Origin: Thalassococcus_A lentus
GTDB lineage: Bacteria; Pseudomonadota; Alphaproteobacteria; Rhodobacterales; Rhodobacteraceae
Length of the DNA stretch: 64,000 bases
Reading direction: 5' to 3'
NCBI RefSeq assembly: GCF_028023555.1
Contig: NZ_JAQIOY010000001.1
Span: 248,001 to 312,000 of the forward strand
A program made the translations under genes and the position numbers. This document shows, piece by piece, positions 8,460 to 17,550 of this stretch. The notes beneath the pieces were generated by a model, which saw nothing but the letters and a program-made list of their open reading frames with translations, did not search any database and had not been told where the DNA came from. The stretch's first letter is position 1. Each line of letters begins with the position of its first letter.

Positions 8460-8752
8460 AGCGTCACCTCCTCCGAGAAGGAAAATTCACACAGCTCCAT
8501 GACCTCCAGATCCCCTGTCAGGCGGGTCCAGAGCTGTTCCAGTTTGCTTGCCCGCACGATGATTGCTTCGCGGTCTTCGCGTACAATCTCGCCAAAGGGG
8601 GCCATTATCTCGGGCCCTTGCACTTTGACTTCGTCGCCGGGATAGATCACCGCACCGTTGTTAAAACGGACATGCGCGTGCAGGCTTTCGAATTTGTGGC
8701 TGATCTCGACGGTGCAGGGTGCACGTTCGATTTCTCTTGTCAGAAGTCCCAT
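8456..8752 (-). CDS. Conserved small protein of the puh operon (possible PuhD)
   Basis: A 98-residue soluble protein with no membrane segment and no signal peptide. It is rich in charged residues and has a beta-strand-like pattern (HAHVRFNNGAVIYPGDEVKVQGPEI), which hints at a small barrel fold, but I recognise no catalytic motif. It is locked between puhC and acsF by a 15-base gap and an ATGA overlap, and a small gene is found at this place in other Rhodobacteraceae puh operons. A role in RC-LH1 assembly or with the AcsF cyclase is inference from position only. Confidence 0.7.
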   Translation of the reverse strand: MGLLTREIERAPCTVEISHKFESLHAHVRFNNGAVIYPGDEVKVQGPEIMAPFGEIVREDREAIIVRASKLEQLWTRLTGDLEVMELCEFSFSEEVTL

Positions 8753-8767
8753 TCCGGTTCCCTTTCT

Positions 8768-9226
8768 TTAATCGATCAGCAACTTGGCGAAAGCGGCTGC
8801 ATTATCCTGACCAAAGCCCATCAGGTCCGCAGACCAGCCTGTGCTTGGATCGGTGATGGCCATGCGGCCATTGTCAAAGGCCTGTACAATGACCGGCCCA
8901 TCGAGTGCGGTTCTTGCCTTGGTTCGTTCGCGCTGAAGCACCCGCCAAACCCCGGAAAGGAACCCGCCCTGTTCAGGTGAAAGATCCGCGATGACGCTGC
9001 CATTGGCATCAAGAACTCGGGCGGCGCCAGACATCTCACCCTGAAGAAATAGAGTCTTTTCAACCTTGATTGCGCTGTCTGGTGGTGCCGAAACAACAGG
9101 TTGGCCGGTCCAGACATGTGCCGAAACCATCAACAGGCACAGCATGACGAGGCCAAACATCAGCCGAACCATTGCGCGTGGGACAAGCTCTTTGTCTGGC
9201 GCGTGAATGCGTGTGGATTCTGCCAT
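8768..9226 (-). CDS. puhC: Photosynthetic complex assembly protein PuhC
   Basis: A 152-residue protein with one N-terminal membrane helix (LMFGLVMLCLLMVSAHVW) and a periplasmic remainder. The pattern SVIADLSPEQGGFLSGVWRV and ALDGPVIVQAFDNGRMAITD is characteristic of PuhC, which assists organisation of the RC-LH1 core in Rhodobacter. It follows puhB by a 9-base gap in the same operon. Confidence 0.85.
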   Translation of the reverse strand: MAESTRIHAPDKELVPRAMVRLMFGLVMLCLLMVSAHVWTGQPVVSAPPDSAIKVEKTLFLQGEMSGAARVLDANGSVIADLSPEQGGFLSGVWRVLQRERTKARTALDGPVIVQAFDNGRMAITDPSTGWSADLMGFGQDNAAAFAKLLID

Positions 9227-9235
9227 AGTGCCCCC

Positions 9236-9871
9236 CTATTCCGCGGCGACGGGGGCAGCACCCACGTCATTTCGTTCGACCTGCGGCATGGAAACACGTG
9301 CCTCGGCAGAGTCTGCGATCATGCGGGCTACTTTTTCCGCTTCAGGAATGCACCGCAGCGCAGGCTGGGTGTTACGAATGTACCAGGGGCGCACATGCGG
9401 CCAGCACATTGCGTATCCCAGTGGCATCTCTGACGAGGGTTCAATCGCGATCGTCCCAGTACCATTTTTCCGCAGGGATAGAGACGCATTTTTGACCTGC
9501 GTGTAAGGCAGATTGAGCGTCACTGTCAGCGCCGCGCCGATGCGCATTGCGATCCGCTTGTTGGTCACGGTGTACATGGTCGAACGCGCCTGCACGAAGC
9601 CGACAATCATCAGACCAGCGATGACCAGCGCACCAAGGATCAGGAAGGGTACAGAGGCACCGACCGCTTGCCCGAACGGCATCAGATCGAATACTGCGCC
9701 AAATCGCCAAAGGGCGAGAAATACAAAATATCCGGCAATCCACGGCACGCTGAGGCTTTCCCAAGTCAGCTGCCACCATGCGGGACGACCCTGCCACAGA
9801 ATCCGTTCACCCTCGGGCGGCAGTTCTGGCAGACCTTCAACAGGCTCGGTTGCAAAATCATCGTGGCTCAT
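9236..9871 (-). CDS. puhB: Photosynthetic complex assembly protein PuhB
   Basis: A 211-residue membrane protein with two to three N-terminal helices (WIAGYFVFLALWRFGAV, LILGALVIAGLMIVGFVQA) followed by a PH-like domain (TMYTVTNKRIAMRIGAALTV, LPYTQVKNASL). PuhB dimers help assemble the reaction centre, chiefly through the H subunit. The position directly after puhA is the standard one. The N terminus is acidic (MSHDDFATEPVEGLPELP). Confidence 0.9.
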   Translation of the reverse strand: MSHDDFATEPVEGLPELPPEGERILWQGRPAWWQLTWESLSVPWIAGYFVFLALWRFGAVFDLMPFGQAVGASVPFLILGALVIAGLMIVGFVQARSTMYTVTNKRIAMRIGAALTVTLNLPYTQVKNASLSLRKNGTGTIAIEPSSEMPLGYAMCWPHVRPWYIRNTQPALRCIPEAEKVARMIADSAEARVSMPQVERNDVGAAPVAAE

Positions 9872-9903
9872 AGCGGATACCCCCCGATTGGCCGTAATGG
9901 ACT

Positions 9904-9936
9904 GGGACGGGCCGCCGCCAAAGCGGCCCGCCAGTG
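9904..9936 (-). other. Stable hairpin between puhA and puhB
   Basis: A CGGGCCGC / GCGGCCCG stem (9908-9915 with 9923-9930) with a 7-base loop lies in the puhA-puhB gap and may extend by a few more pairs outward. No T-run follows on the transcribed strand, so a role in mRNA stability or processing at the puhA 3' end is more likely than termination. Confidence 0.55.
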
Positions 9937-9940
9937 GTTA

Positions 9941-10720
9941 TCAGATCTGAGGCTCTTGCCGCTTTGCGTCGGCATACAGCTTGCCGCCGCCGTAGTAGGC
10001 GCAGATCTTTTCTTCCTCGAGCTTGGTCACCTGACCGGTCGCCTTAATCGTTGGCACACCGGCAAAGTGCTCACCGTAGATGGAATGAACCTTGACCTGA
10101 TTGCGCAGAATCCGAGCCAAAGTCAGCGGAACCAGTCGTGATCCACCACCAAATTCGCCATCAAGATCGATCTCGAGATAACGTACCAACTGCTCAGGTT
10201 CGTCGATCCACATGTCCGAAATCTTGCCGACGATCTTGCCGTCTCCAGCAACCACTGGCAGACCTCTTGGGTCGCGTCCGGCGGCCACGCGGAATGCGTC
10301 TAGGCCAGCCATTGGAACGATCTTGGGATGCCCCTTTGCATCCAGCTCAGGCTCATCGCGACGGTTGGCCCAAGCAGCAGGTCCGACGCCATCAGCCAGC
10401 GGATTGCCTGCCGGGTCAAAGGGAAAGCCGCCACTGTCAAAGTCGCGCGTCAGCAAAGCATCAATACCTTCGCGTTCGGGTGGCTGCTGGGATGGAACGG
10501 TGTATTCGCCCCGGCCATGCGGCAAGATAAAGGTCTTGTCTTCAGGAAGCGGGAAAACGCCACCGGCATCTGCCTGTGTTCCGTCTTCATCCATCAGCGG
10601 ATAGCCTTCACGCTGATTTTCGCGCTGGATCCAGATAACCAGACCCACGAAAAACGCGAAAAACAGCCAGAGCGCGATGCTGGCGAGGTCTAGGTTCCCA
10701 AGAATATAGTCTTCAGTCAT
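9941..10720 (-). CDS. puhA: Photosynthetic reaction centre H subunit
   Basis: A 259-residue protein with the single N-terminal helix (ASIALWLFFAFFVGLVIW) after a short periplasmic end, then the REGYPL hinge and a cytoplasmic PRC-barrel domain (GRDPRGLPVVAGDGKIVGKI, SDMWIDEPEQLVRYLEIDL). The late segment NQVKVHSIYGEHFAGVPT is also typical. It caps the PufLM core and shapes the proton path to the QB site. Length agrees with the family (about 255-260). Confidence 0.96.
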   Translation of the reverse strand: MTEDYILGNLDLASIALWLFFAFFVGLVIWIQRENQREGYPLMDEDGTQADAGGVFPLPEDKTFILPHGRGEYTVPSQQPPEREGIDALLTRDFDSGGFPFDPAGNPLADGVGPAAWANRRDEPELDAKGHPKIVPMAGLDAFRVAAGRDPRGLPVVAGDGKIVGKISDMWIDEPEQLVRYLEIDLDGEFGGGSRLVPLTLARILRNQVKVHSIYGEHFAGVPTIKATGQVTKLEEEKICAYYGGGKLYADAKRQEPQI

Positions 10721-10747
10721 AGGATGGTCCTCCTTGATGGGCCTTGG

Positions 10748-12184
10748 TCACGTTGGGAAATCGGCAAGGCCCAGCCCTGACGGTTTCTCTTCGAATTGGG
10801 ATTTACGAGAGCGGGAAAGCAGCGGGCCGAGTGCCACGAGCGTGACAAACAACAAACCGATCTCCAGGTGATAAACGACAGAATAGCCGGTGGCAGGGTC
10901 ATTCAGGGCTTCGCCCCAAGCCCCCGAAAGCGCGATTTGATTGACGCCATCACGCAGCGCGCCACCAATCAATGTACTAAAGCCAGCAGCGGTTGCCTGC
11001 GCAGCGCCCCAAGCGCCGAGGGCCAGACCGCGCCCAGCTGCATTGTGCGCAGGCATGGTCATGGCGGCGGTCAGGGTCGAAACGGCGAAGAGCCCGCCGC
11101 CGAAACCAATCATCGTCGCACCGGCAAAGAACAGTGATGTCGAATCCATCGGGCTGGCAAAAATAACTGCGCTAAAGGCGACAAGCCCGGCCAGAACGCC
11201 ACGCCCGGCCATCCGATAAGGGCTAAGCCCCCGTCCCAGCCATTTTGCGGCTAATGCAAAACCAACAAGCGCCCCAGCAGCCCAACCAGCGGTCAACAAG
11301 GTGGTCGTCGAAACCGACAATCCAAGAATTTCACCACCGTATGGTTCCAACAGCACGTCCTGCATGTTGAAAGCCATGGTGCCCAAGAAAACGACCGCCA
11401 AAAGCCTGCCGGCCGTTCCGCCCTTAAGCAAGTCATCCCATGCCTGACGGAAACTTGGAGAAGGCGCTTCCCGTTCTTCACGGGTCATGGGCTTAACCCG
11501 TTCCTGTCTCCAAAGTGCGATTACGTTCAGCACGATCGTGACAACGGCCGTGGCCTGAATAACCTGAATCAACCGGATGCCGCTGAAGTCACGCAGCAAC
11601 CAGCCGATTATCACGGCCGAAACGCCCATACCGATCAGGTACATCACATAGAGCAGAGCCACGACGCGCGGTCGCGTCTCTTCCGTGGCGCGATCGGCAG
11701 CCAAGGCCAGACCGGCGGTTTGGGTCATATGCATCCCAAGGCCAGTCATCAAAAATGCGAGGGCCGCAAGCACTTCGCCGGCAAACGGCACATCGTGGGT
11801 AACATCACCGCCCAGAACCAAAAGGCAGCTTGGCATGACAGCAAGCCCGCCCATTTGCCACAGCGATCCGAACCACAAATAGGGAATGCGCTTCCAACCG
11901 ATGGCACTGCGGTAATTGTCCGACTTGTGGCCCAGCAAAGCACGAAACGGCGCAATCAGCACCGGCAAGGCAACCATCATGGCGACCAACGTAGCCGCAA
12001 CACCCAGCTCAACGATCATGACCCGGTTCAGTGTGCCCAGCAGCATGACACTGGCCATGCCTACAGAGATCTGGAACAAGGATAGCCGCAACAGCTGGCC
12101 CATCGGCAGCGCATCGCTGGCTGCATCCGAAAACGGAAGCAACCGCGCGCTGACATTGGCCATCTGTTTGCGGGTTATGATCAT
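10748..12184 (-). CDS. lhaA: LH1 assembly protein LhaA (PucC-family MFS)
   Basis: A 478-residue protein with about 12 membrane helices, in the bacteriochlorophyll delivery family of MFS. The start region SLFQISVGMASVMLLGTLNR, the IGWKRIPYLWFGSLWQMGG segment and ALLGHKSDNYRSA are typical of LhaA/PucC. It is thought to supply bacteriochlorophyll to nascent LH1 polypeptides. The ATG at 12184 overlaps the bchM stop (ATGA). The position between bchM and puhA is the usual one. A second PucC-like gene follows bchG. Confidence 0.9.
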   Translation of the reverse strand: MIITRKQMANVSARLLPFSDAASDALPMGQLLRLSLFQISVGMASVMLLGTLNRVMIVELGVAATLVAMMVALPVLIAPFRALLGHKSDNYRSAIGWKRIPYLWFGSLWQMGGLAVMPSCLLVLGGDVTHDVPFAGEVLAALAFLMTGLGMHMTQTAGLALAADRATEETRPRVVALLYVMYLIGMGVSAVIIGWLLRDFSGIRLIQVIQATAVVTIVLNVIALWRQERVKPMTREEREAPSPSFRQAWDDLLKGGTAGRLLAVVFLGTMAFNMQDVLLEPYGGEILGLSVSTTTLLTAGWAAGALVGFALAAKWLGRGLSPYRMAGRGVLAGLVAFSAVIFASPMDSTSLFFAGATMIGFGGGLFAVSTLTAAMTMPAHNAAGRGLALGAWGAAQATAAGFSTLIGGALRDGVNQIALSGAWGEALNDPATGYSVVYHLEIGLLFVTLVALGPLLSRSRKSQFEEKPSGLGLADFPT

Positions 12185-12900
12185 GCGCGGAACTCCAGCG
12201 CCTGCGAGATATAAAACCCACTGTTGACGCGACCCAAATCACGCAGAGCGCCGATGTCGGCCACGGTTTTGCGCAGTTTCGCTGGCGCGTGCGGGATCAT
12301 GGTCGGCGAGCGATCGGATCTTGGGAACGCCTTACCGGCGTACCACATACCCATCAAAAGCGGTGTGCGCGGGGCAACGGTGAACACGATCGATCCAGAA
12401 GTACGTGCCCCGAGGTTTTCCAGAGCAGCGCGAATGTCCGTGCCTGTGTAGTAAATCAGGCTGTCCATCGCGATGACGTGGTCGAAGCGGCCCAGATGTG
12501 CCGACAACATGTCGCCACTCGCAAAAGTCACACGGTTCTGGAGCGCTTTTGGCAAACGCTTTTGAGCAATCTCAACCAAAGATGGCGATATATCGACGGC
12601 CACCACCTCTGCGCCGCGCTGCGCCATTTCGATCGTGGTCGGTCCTGCTCCGCAACCCGCGTCCAGAATTCGCAAGCCTGTCAAATCCGCCGGAAGCGCA
12701 GACAGCATCTTGGACCGCATATCGTCACGGCCCCGGCGCACCGTTTCGCGGATTCGCGATACGGGCGCATCTGATGTCAGACGCTCCCAAACCCGCGTTG
12801 CCGTTCGGTCAAAGTAGTCCTCCACCCGGGCACGGGTGTCCGCATAGCTGCGCGTTTCCGCGGCCACCGTCCCGATTTCGGATGTGCTGTCTTTCGGCAT
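12181..12900 (-). CDS. bchM: Mg-protoporphyrin IX O-methyltransferase
   Basis: A 239-residue SAM-dependent methyltransferase that esterifies the ring C propionate of Mg-protoporphyrin. The SAM site appears as LRILDAGCGAGPTTIEMAQRG with VVAVDISPSLVEIA, and the later FDHVIAMDSLIYYTG is typical. ATG 12900 shares one base with the bchL stop (TGATG); a TTG one codon upstream is less likely. Confidence 0.94.
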   Translation of the reverse strand: MPKDSTSEIGTVAAETRSYADTRARVEDYFDRTATRVWERLTSDAPVSRIRETVRRGRDDMRSKMLSALPADLTGLRILDAGCGAGPTTIEMAQRGAEVVAVDISPSLVEIAQKRLPKALQNRVTFASGDMLSAHLGRFDHVIAMDSLIYYTGTDIRAALENLGARTSGSIVFTVAPRTPLLMGMWYAGKAFPRSDRSPTMIPHAPAKLRKTVADIGALRDLGRVNSGFYISQALEFRA

Positions 12901-13865
12901 CAATCAAACCCCAGCAATTCAAAAATGTCCCGGTCTTCGAGCGGTTGCGGTGCAAGCGGATCAGTTCCAGCCCAAAGCGTTTCCGCCAGCCGGATGTATT
13001 CCTTGCGCGCCATCACGATGTCGTCTTCGTCCGGCATCTCGAACAACGTCTTTTTCTTCAGCCGTGACCGGCGGATCGCGTCAAAGTCGGGCATATGCGC
13101 GATACGCTTGAAGCCAACCGTTTCGCAAAAACGATCCACTTCATCAGTTTCGCGGCTACGGTTGGCGACACAGCCTGCCAGTCGAACCTTGTAGTTCGAA
13201 GATTTGGCCTGAACGGCGGCGATAATCCGGTTCATGGCGTAGATGCTGTCAAAGTCGTTTGCGGTGACAATCACAGCACGATCCGCATGCTGAAGTGGCG
13301 CGGCGAAACCACCGCAAACCACATCGCCCAACACGTCAAAGATAACCACATCCGTGTCATCCAACAGATGATGCTGCTTTAGCAGTTTCACAGTCTGACC
13401 CACGACATATCCGCCGCAGCCTGTCCCAGCCGGAGGGCCACCTGCTTCGATGCATTGAACACCGTTGAACCCTTCGGTCACGAAATCCTCAGGGCGCAAT
13501 TCTTCGGCATGGAAATCGACGCTTTTCAGAATGTCGATCACGGTTGGCTGCAACTGACCCGTCAGGGTAAAGGTGCTGTCGTGTTTCGGATCACACCCGA
13601 TCTGCAGCACCCGTTTGCCCAGCTTGGAAAACGCTGCGGACAGATTGGAGGACGTGGTCGATTTGCCAATCCCGCCTTTGCCATAGACTGAAAAAACCTT
13701 GGCCCCCTCGATCTTCATCGCATCGTCCTGATGCACCTGAACGGAACCTTCGCCGTCCTGGCCTTTCAGAACCGGCGGTCTCGCCAGCCCTCTCGCCTCG
13801 AGACCGGCTGCTTCCCGCATTGCGGCTTTGGCCGCTGGCGGGTTCTTTGCGTCAAGTGGGCTCAT
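12900..13865 (-). CDS. bchL: Dark-operative protochlorophyllide reductase, ATPase subunit L
   Basis: A 321-residue NifH-like iron protein that passes electrons to BchNB. The P-loop is VYGKGGIGKSTTSSN, and the [4Fe-4S] ligands are the Cys in PAGTGCGGYV and in DVVCGGFAAP, shared between two monomers. An N-terminal extension of about 45 residues rich in Ala precedes the domain, as in other Rhodobacteraceae BchL. The ribosome site GGAGG falls inside a stable hairpin (13866-13898). Confidence 0.96.
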   Translation of the reverse strand: MSPLDAKNPPAAKAAMREAAGLEARGLARPPVLKGQDGEGSVQVHQDDAMKIEGAKVFSVYGKGGIGKSTTSSNLSAAFSKLGKRVLQIGCDPKHDSTFTLTGQLQPTVIDILKSVDFHAEELRPEDFVTEGFNGVQCIEAGGPPAGTGCGGYVVGQTVKLLKQHHLLDDTDVVIFDVLGDVVCGGFAAPLQHADRAVIVTANDFDSIYAMNRIIAAVQAKSSNYKVRLAGCVANRSRETDEVDRFCETVGFKRIAHMPDFDAIRRSRLKKKTLFEMPDEDDIVMARKEYIRLAETLWAGTDPLAPQPLEDRDIFELLGFD

Positions 13866-13898
13866 GAGGGCCTCCGCTGATCGAGGGCGCAGGCCCTC
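13866..13898 (-). other. Hairpin covering the bchL ribosome binding site
   Basis: GAGGGCCT at 13866-13873 pairs perfectly with AGGCCCTC at 13891-13898 (8 bp, 17-base loop), and a competing GAGGGC arm lies at 13883-13888. The GGAGG of bchL (13871-13875 on the opposite strand) is half inside the first arm, directly next to the ATG. The element could slow BchL translation. This is a reading of base pairing only. Confidence 0.45.
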
Positions 13899-13980
13899 TG
13901 CTTTTTTGAATCAAAAATACCGTGGGGCACATAAGGGGCTGGCCCAGTGTTCCCGAACAGGACGTATGTGATCGACTTGG

Positions 13981-16900
13981 TCATTCCGCAGCGATCCCTT
14001 CCAACCGGTCTTCCAGCGCATCAGCCGCGTCTTGCAGGGCGGCCAATGTTTCGGCATCCGGTTGCCAGTAGTTACGGTCGTGCGCTTCGAGAAGACGATT
14101 TGCCATCCGGCTTGAAGCAGTCGGATTCAACTCGGCCAATCGCGCGCGCATTTCGTCGTCCAGAACGAACGTTTCAGAAAGCCGCTGATAAACCCAAGGC
14201 TCAACTTCACCTGTGGTCGCAGACCATCCCAACGTGTTGGTGACCTGTGCTTCGATCTGGCGCACACCTTCGGCGCCATGCTTCAGCATGCCTTCAAACC
14301 ACTTGGGGTTCAGGCTGCGCGACCGGGTCTCCAACGCGACCTGATCAGACAGCGTGCGCATCTTGCCTGCGCCGCGCGTGGTGTCGGAAATATAGATCGC
14401 CGCATCCTCGCCGCCGCGGGCGCGTTTGACGGCGCGGGCAATGCCACCCAGCGTGTCAAAATAATGATCCACAGTGGTGACACCCAGCTCAACCGACTCA
14501 AGGTTTTGATAGGCCACCTCGACTGTTTTCAACTGGCTCTGCAAAAGTCCGGCATTGGCGCTTGCCTTGCCATTCACGCCATAGGCAAAGGATTTGCGCG
14601 CCTCATAGGCATCGGCCAATTCATCCTCTTCGCCAAACGCGCTGCTGTCCACGAGCGCATTGACGTTGGATCCATAAGCACCCTCAGCATTGGAAAAGAC
14701 ACGCAACGCAGCCGTTTCCAGATCGCAGCCATGCTCTTCCATGTAGGCCAGTGCATGCGCGCGAATGAAATTCATCTCTAGTGGTTCATCAGCCTCGGCC
14801 GCACGCAGCGATGCTTCGGCCAGCATCCGGGTCTGCAGTGGCAGCAGATCGCGGAAAATTCCCGACAGAGTCATGACCACATCAATCCGCGGACGACCCA
14901 GCTCTTCCAGCGGGATCAGATCGGCCCCGGAGATTCTGCCAAAGCTGTCAAAACGTGGCTTGGCTCCGATAAGAGCCATCGCTTGGGCCAAGGGCGCGCC
15001 GTCACTTTTGATGTTGTCGCTGCCCCAAAGAACCAGTGCCACGGTGCGCGGCAGTGTGTCATGGGTTTGCAACAACAGATCGGCCTGCTTGGCTCCATCC
15101 CGGCAGGCAAATTCCGTGGGCATACGGAACGGATCAAATGCATGTATGTTGCGCCCGGTTGGCAGCACCTCGGTCGACCGGATCAGATCACCACCCGGGA
15201 CCGGTTCGATGTACTGGCCGTTCAGGGCACGCATCAGGGCCGGAATTTCGGTTTGCTCTTGTAGCAGCGCATCCACTTTGGCGCGCGTGTCGTCGTCTGC
15301 GTCTTCGATCAGGCTCAGATACTCGGCGCGGGCATCATCGCTAAAACCCTTGCCCAGCACATGCAGTCCATCCGGGATCAGTGCGTCTTCGGTCTCAAGC
15401 AGCTTGAGCCACAGCTTTTCAGGCTCTGTTCCACCCATATCTACGCTGTCCGCCTGTTCGGCGATCAAGGCTTCCAACTCTGCGCGGTTGGGGTCATCGC
15501 CCTCCATCGCGCGCCACCGGGTCAGGCTGTCCTTCAGCTCTTGCAAGCCTTTGTAGAGCCCGGACTGCGCCAAAGGCGGCGTCAGATGGGTGATAGTGAC
15601 CGCACCTGATCGACGCTTGGCCAATGAGGCCTCTGACGGATTGTTAGAGGCATACAAATAGACATTTGGCATTTCGCCGATCAGACGATCCGGCCAGTCC
15701 CGAGCACCCAATCCGGCCTGCTTGCCCGGCATGAATTCGAGCGCGCCATGCATCCCGAAATGCAGAACGACATCCGCATCGTATCTGTTACGCAGCCAAA
15801 GATAGAACTGCACAAAGGCGTGGGTCGGCGCAAAGCCCTTTTCAAAGAGCAGCCGCATCGGATCGCCTTCGTAACCGAAGGTCGGCTGAACACCGATAAA
15901 GACGTTCCCCAAGTCCTTGCCAAGAATGAAGACGCCGCGCCCATCGCTCTGGATCTTTCCGGGCGCAGGGCCCCAAACGGATTCGATGACCTTCAACGGG
16001 GGCGTGTCACGGACAATGTCATCAGCGCTCACATGGGCGGCAACATTGGCCTCTTGGCCGTATTGCTTGGCGTTGCCTTCCAGAACGGCTGCACGCAATG
16101 CCTCAACACTATCGGGGACCTCCAGCGTGTAGCCTTCGGCTTTCATCGCTTTTAGGGTGTTATAGAGACTTTCAAAAACGCTTAGATATGCGGCGGTTCC
16201 GACAGCCCCGGCATTTGGTGGGAAGCCAAAGAGCACAATGGCCACTTTCTTGCCGGCGTTCTTTGAGCGGCGCAACCGCGCGGCGCGCAGCGTCTTCTCA
16301 GCAAGTGAATCGATCCGTTCATTACACGGCGCCATGGACTTGTGATCGGATTGGTTGGCACAGGCATACTGGCATCCCTGACAACCTTCGGGCCCATGCC
16401 GTCCACCGAACACCGTTGGGCTGGTCGCACCATCCAATTCGGGCAAAGCGATCAACATCGTCGTTTCGATAGGACCAAGTCCCTGATCCGATGCAGACCA
16501 CTGGCCCAGTGTTTGGAACTCTAGCGGATGTGCCGCCAGATAGGGGACATCCAGCCCCTTGAGCACCTCAACCGCGGCGTCACTGTCGTTATAGGCTGGC
16601 CCACCAATCAGGCTGAACCCGGTGAGCGAAACCATCGCGTCGATTTTGACGCCGTGTTCATCCCGGAAATAGGCGCTGATCGCAGGGCGGCCATCCAGCC
16701 CCCCGGCAAAGGCGGGAAGGACACGCAACCCTTTGGCTTCGAACTTGCGAATAACCGCGTCGTAATGCGCGGTATCATTGGCCAGAACGTAGGATCGCAT
16801 CATCAGCAACCCAACCGTGGCCACTGGCTGTGCCGGGCCGGGAATGTCTGCGGGGTTCTCGGTGATGCGTTGCGGCAGATCAGGGTGATACAGAGCCACA

Positions 16901-17550
16901 TCGGGATAGTCGATTGGTGCGGCGCCTTCGGCACCAAGCCATTCATCACGAGACGTGGCGTATTTGCCCAGCAGATAGCGGACCATCTGTTCGACGTTGT
17001 CGTCAGAACCGCCAAGCCAGTACTGCATAACAAGGAACCATGAGCGCAAATCCTGCGCTTTGCCCGGAATAAGCTTTAGGATCTTGGGCAGGCGGCGCAG
17101 CTGCTTCATACGCTTCTCGCCCTTGTCCACGTCATTGTCTTCGGACTTGGGCTTGAGCTTTTTCAACAGCTTCATCAGACCCGACGTGGGCTTGGACATG
17201 TCCAATTTGCCCAGCTTCGTCAGCTTGATGATTTCACCATCAGCAATTACGCCAATCATACCATCAACCCGATCCCGCACGGCGCGCAAATCGTCGATGA
17301 TTGGCTTAATGTGTTCTTCCAGAAACAAGAGGTTGGCGACAACCATATGGGCTTCGGAAATGGCACGTTTGGTTTCGATCAGTGCTTCGGGATTTTCCGC
17401 CCACTCGGCCGCGGCGTGGACCGTGATGTTCAAACCCGGAAAGTCCTGCACCAATTTCACACCAGCTCGAGCCACGGGCCCAGCCGCATGGCTGTCCAGT
17501 GTGATGATGGCGATGTTGTACGCCATGGGTGTGTCGAAACTATCGCGCAT
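13981..17550 (-). CDS. bchH: Magnesium chelatase, H subunit
   Basis: A 1189-residue porphyrin-binding subunit that, with BchI and BchD, inserts Mg2+ into protoporphyrin IX. It has the CobN/BchH signatures MRSYVLANDTAHYDAVI, DVVLHFGMHGALEFMPGKQ, VYLYASNNPSEASLAKRR and EVEPWVYQRLSETFVLD. ATG 17550 (MRDSFDTPMAYN) is preferred because it overlaps the bchB end by 11 bases and gives the normal length; MAYN at 17526 is the alternative. Confidence 0.96.
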   Translation of the reverse strand: MRDSFDTPMAYNIAIITLDSHAAGPVARAGVKLVQDFPGLNITVHAAAEWAENPEALIETKRAISEAHMVVANLLFLEEHIKPIIDDLRAVRDRVDGMIGVIADGEIIKLTKLGKLDMSKPTSGLMKLLKKLKPKSEDNDVDKGEKRMKQLRRLPKILKLIPGKAQDLRSWFLVMQYWLGGSDDNVEQMVRYLLGKYATSRDEWLGAEGAAPIDYPDVALYHPDLPQRITENPADIPGPAQPVATVGLLMMRSYVLANDTAHYDAVIRKFEAKGLRVLPAFAGGLDGRPAISAYFRDEHGVKIDAMVSLTGFSLIGGPAYNDSDAAVEVLKGLDVPYLAAHPLEFQTLGQWSASDQGLGPIETTMLIALPELDGATSPTVFGGRHGPEGCQGCQYACANQSDHKSMAPCNERIDSLAEKTLRAARLRRSKNAGKKVAIVLFGFPPNAGAVGTAAYLSVFESLYNTLKAMKAEGYTLEVPDSVEALRAAVLEGNAKQYGQEANVAAHVSADDIVRDTPPLKVIESVWGPAPGKIQSDGRGVFILGKDLGNVFIGVQPTFGYEGDPMRLLFEKGFAPTHAFVQFYLWLRNRYDADVVLHFGMHGALEFMPGKQAGLGARDWPDRLIGEMPNVYLYASNNPSEASLAKRRSGAVTITHLTPPLAQSGLYKGLQELKDSLTRWRAMEGDDPNRAELEALIAEQADSVDMGGTEPEKLWLKLLETEDALIPDGLHVLGKGFSDDARAEYLSLIEDADDDTRAKVDALLQEQTEIPALMRALNGQYIEPVPGGDLIRSTEVLPTGRNIHAFDPFRMPTEFACRDGAKQADLLLQTHDTLPRTVALVLWGSDNIKSDGAPLAQAMALIGAKPRFDSFGRISGADLIPLEELGRPRIDVVMTLSGIFRDLLPLQTRMLAEASLRAAEADEPLEMNFIRAHALAYMEEHGCDLETAALRVFSNAEGAYGSNVNALVDSSAFGEEDELADAYEARKSFAYGVNGKASANAGLLQSQLKTVEVAYQNLESVELGVTTVDHYFDTLGGIARAVKRARGGEDAAIYISDTTRGAGKMRTLSDQVALETRSRSLNPKWFEGMLKHGAEGVRQIEAQVTNTLGWSATTGEVEPWVYQRLSETFVLDDEMRARLAELNPTASSRMANRLLEAHDRNYWQPDAETLAALQDAADALEDRLEGIAAE

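Noticed and set aside
14765..15556. 263-codon open frame opposite bchH
   Set aside because: Low-complexity Ser/Arg-rich translation, fully inside BchH coding sequence on the other strand.
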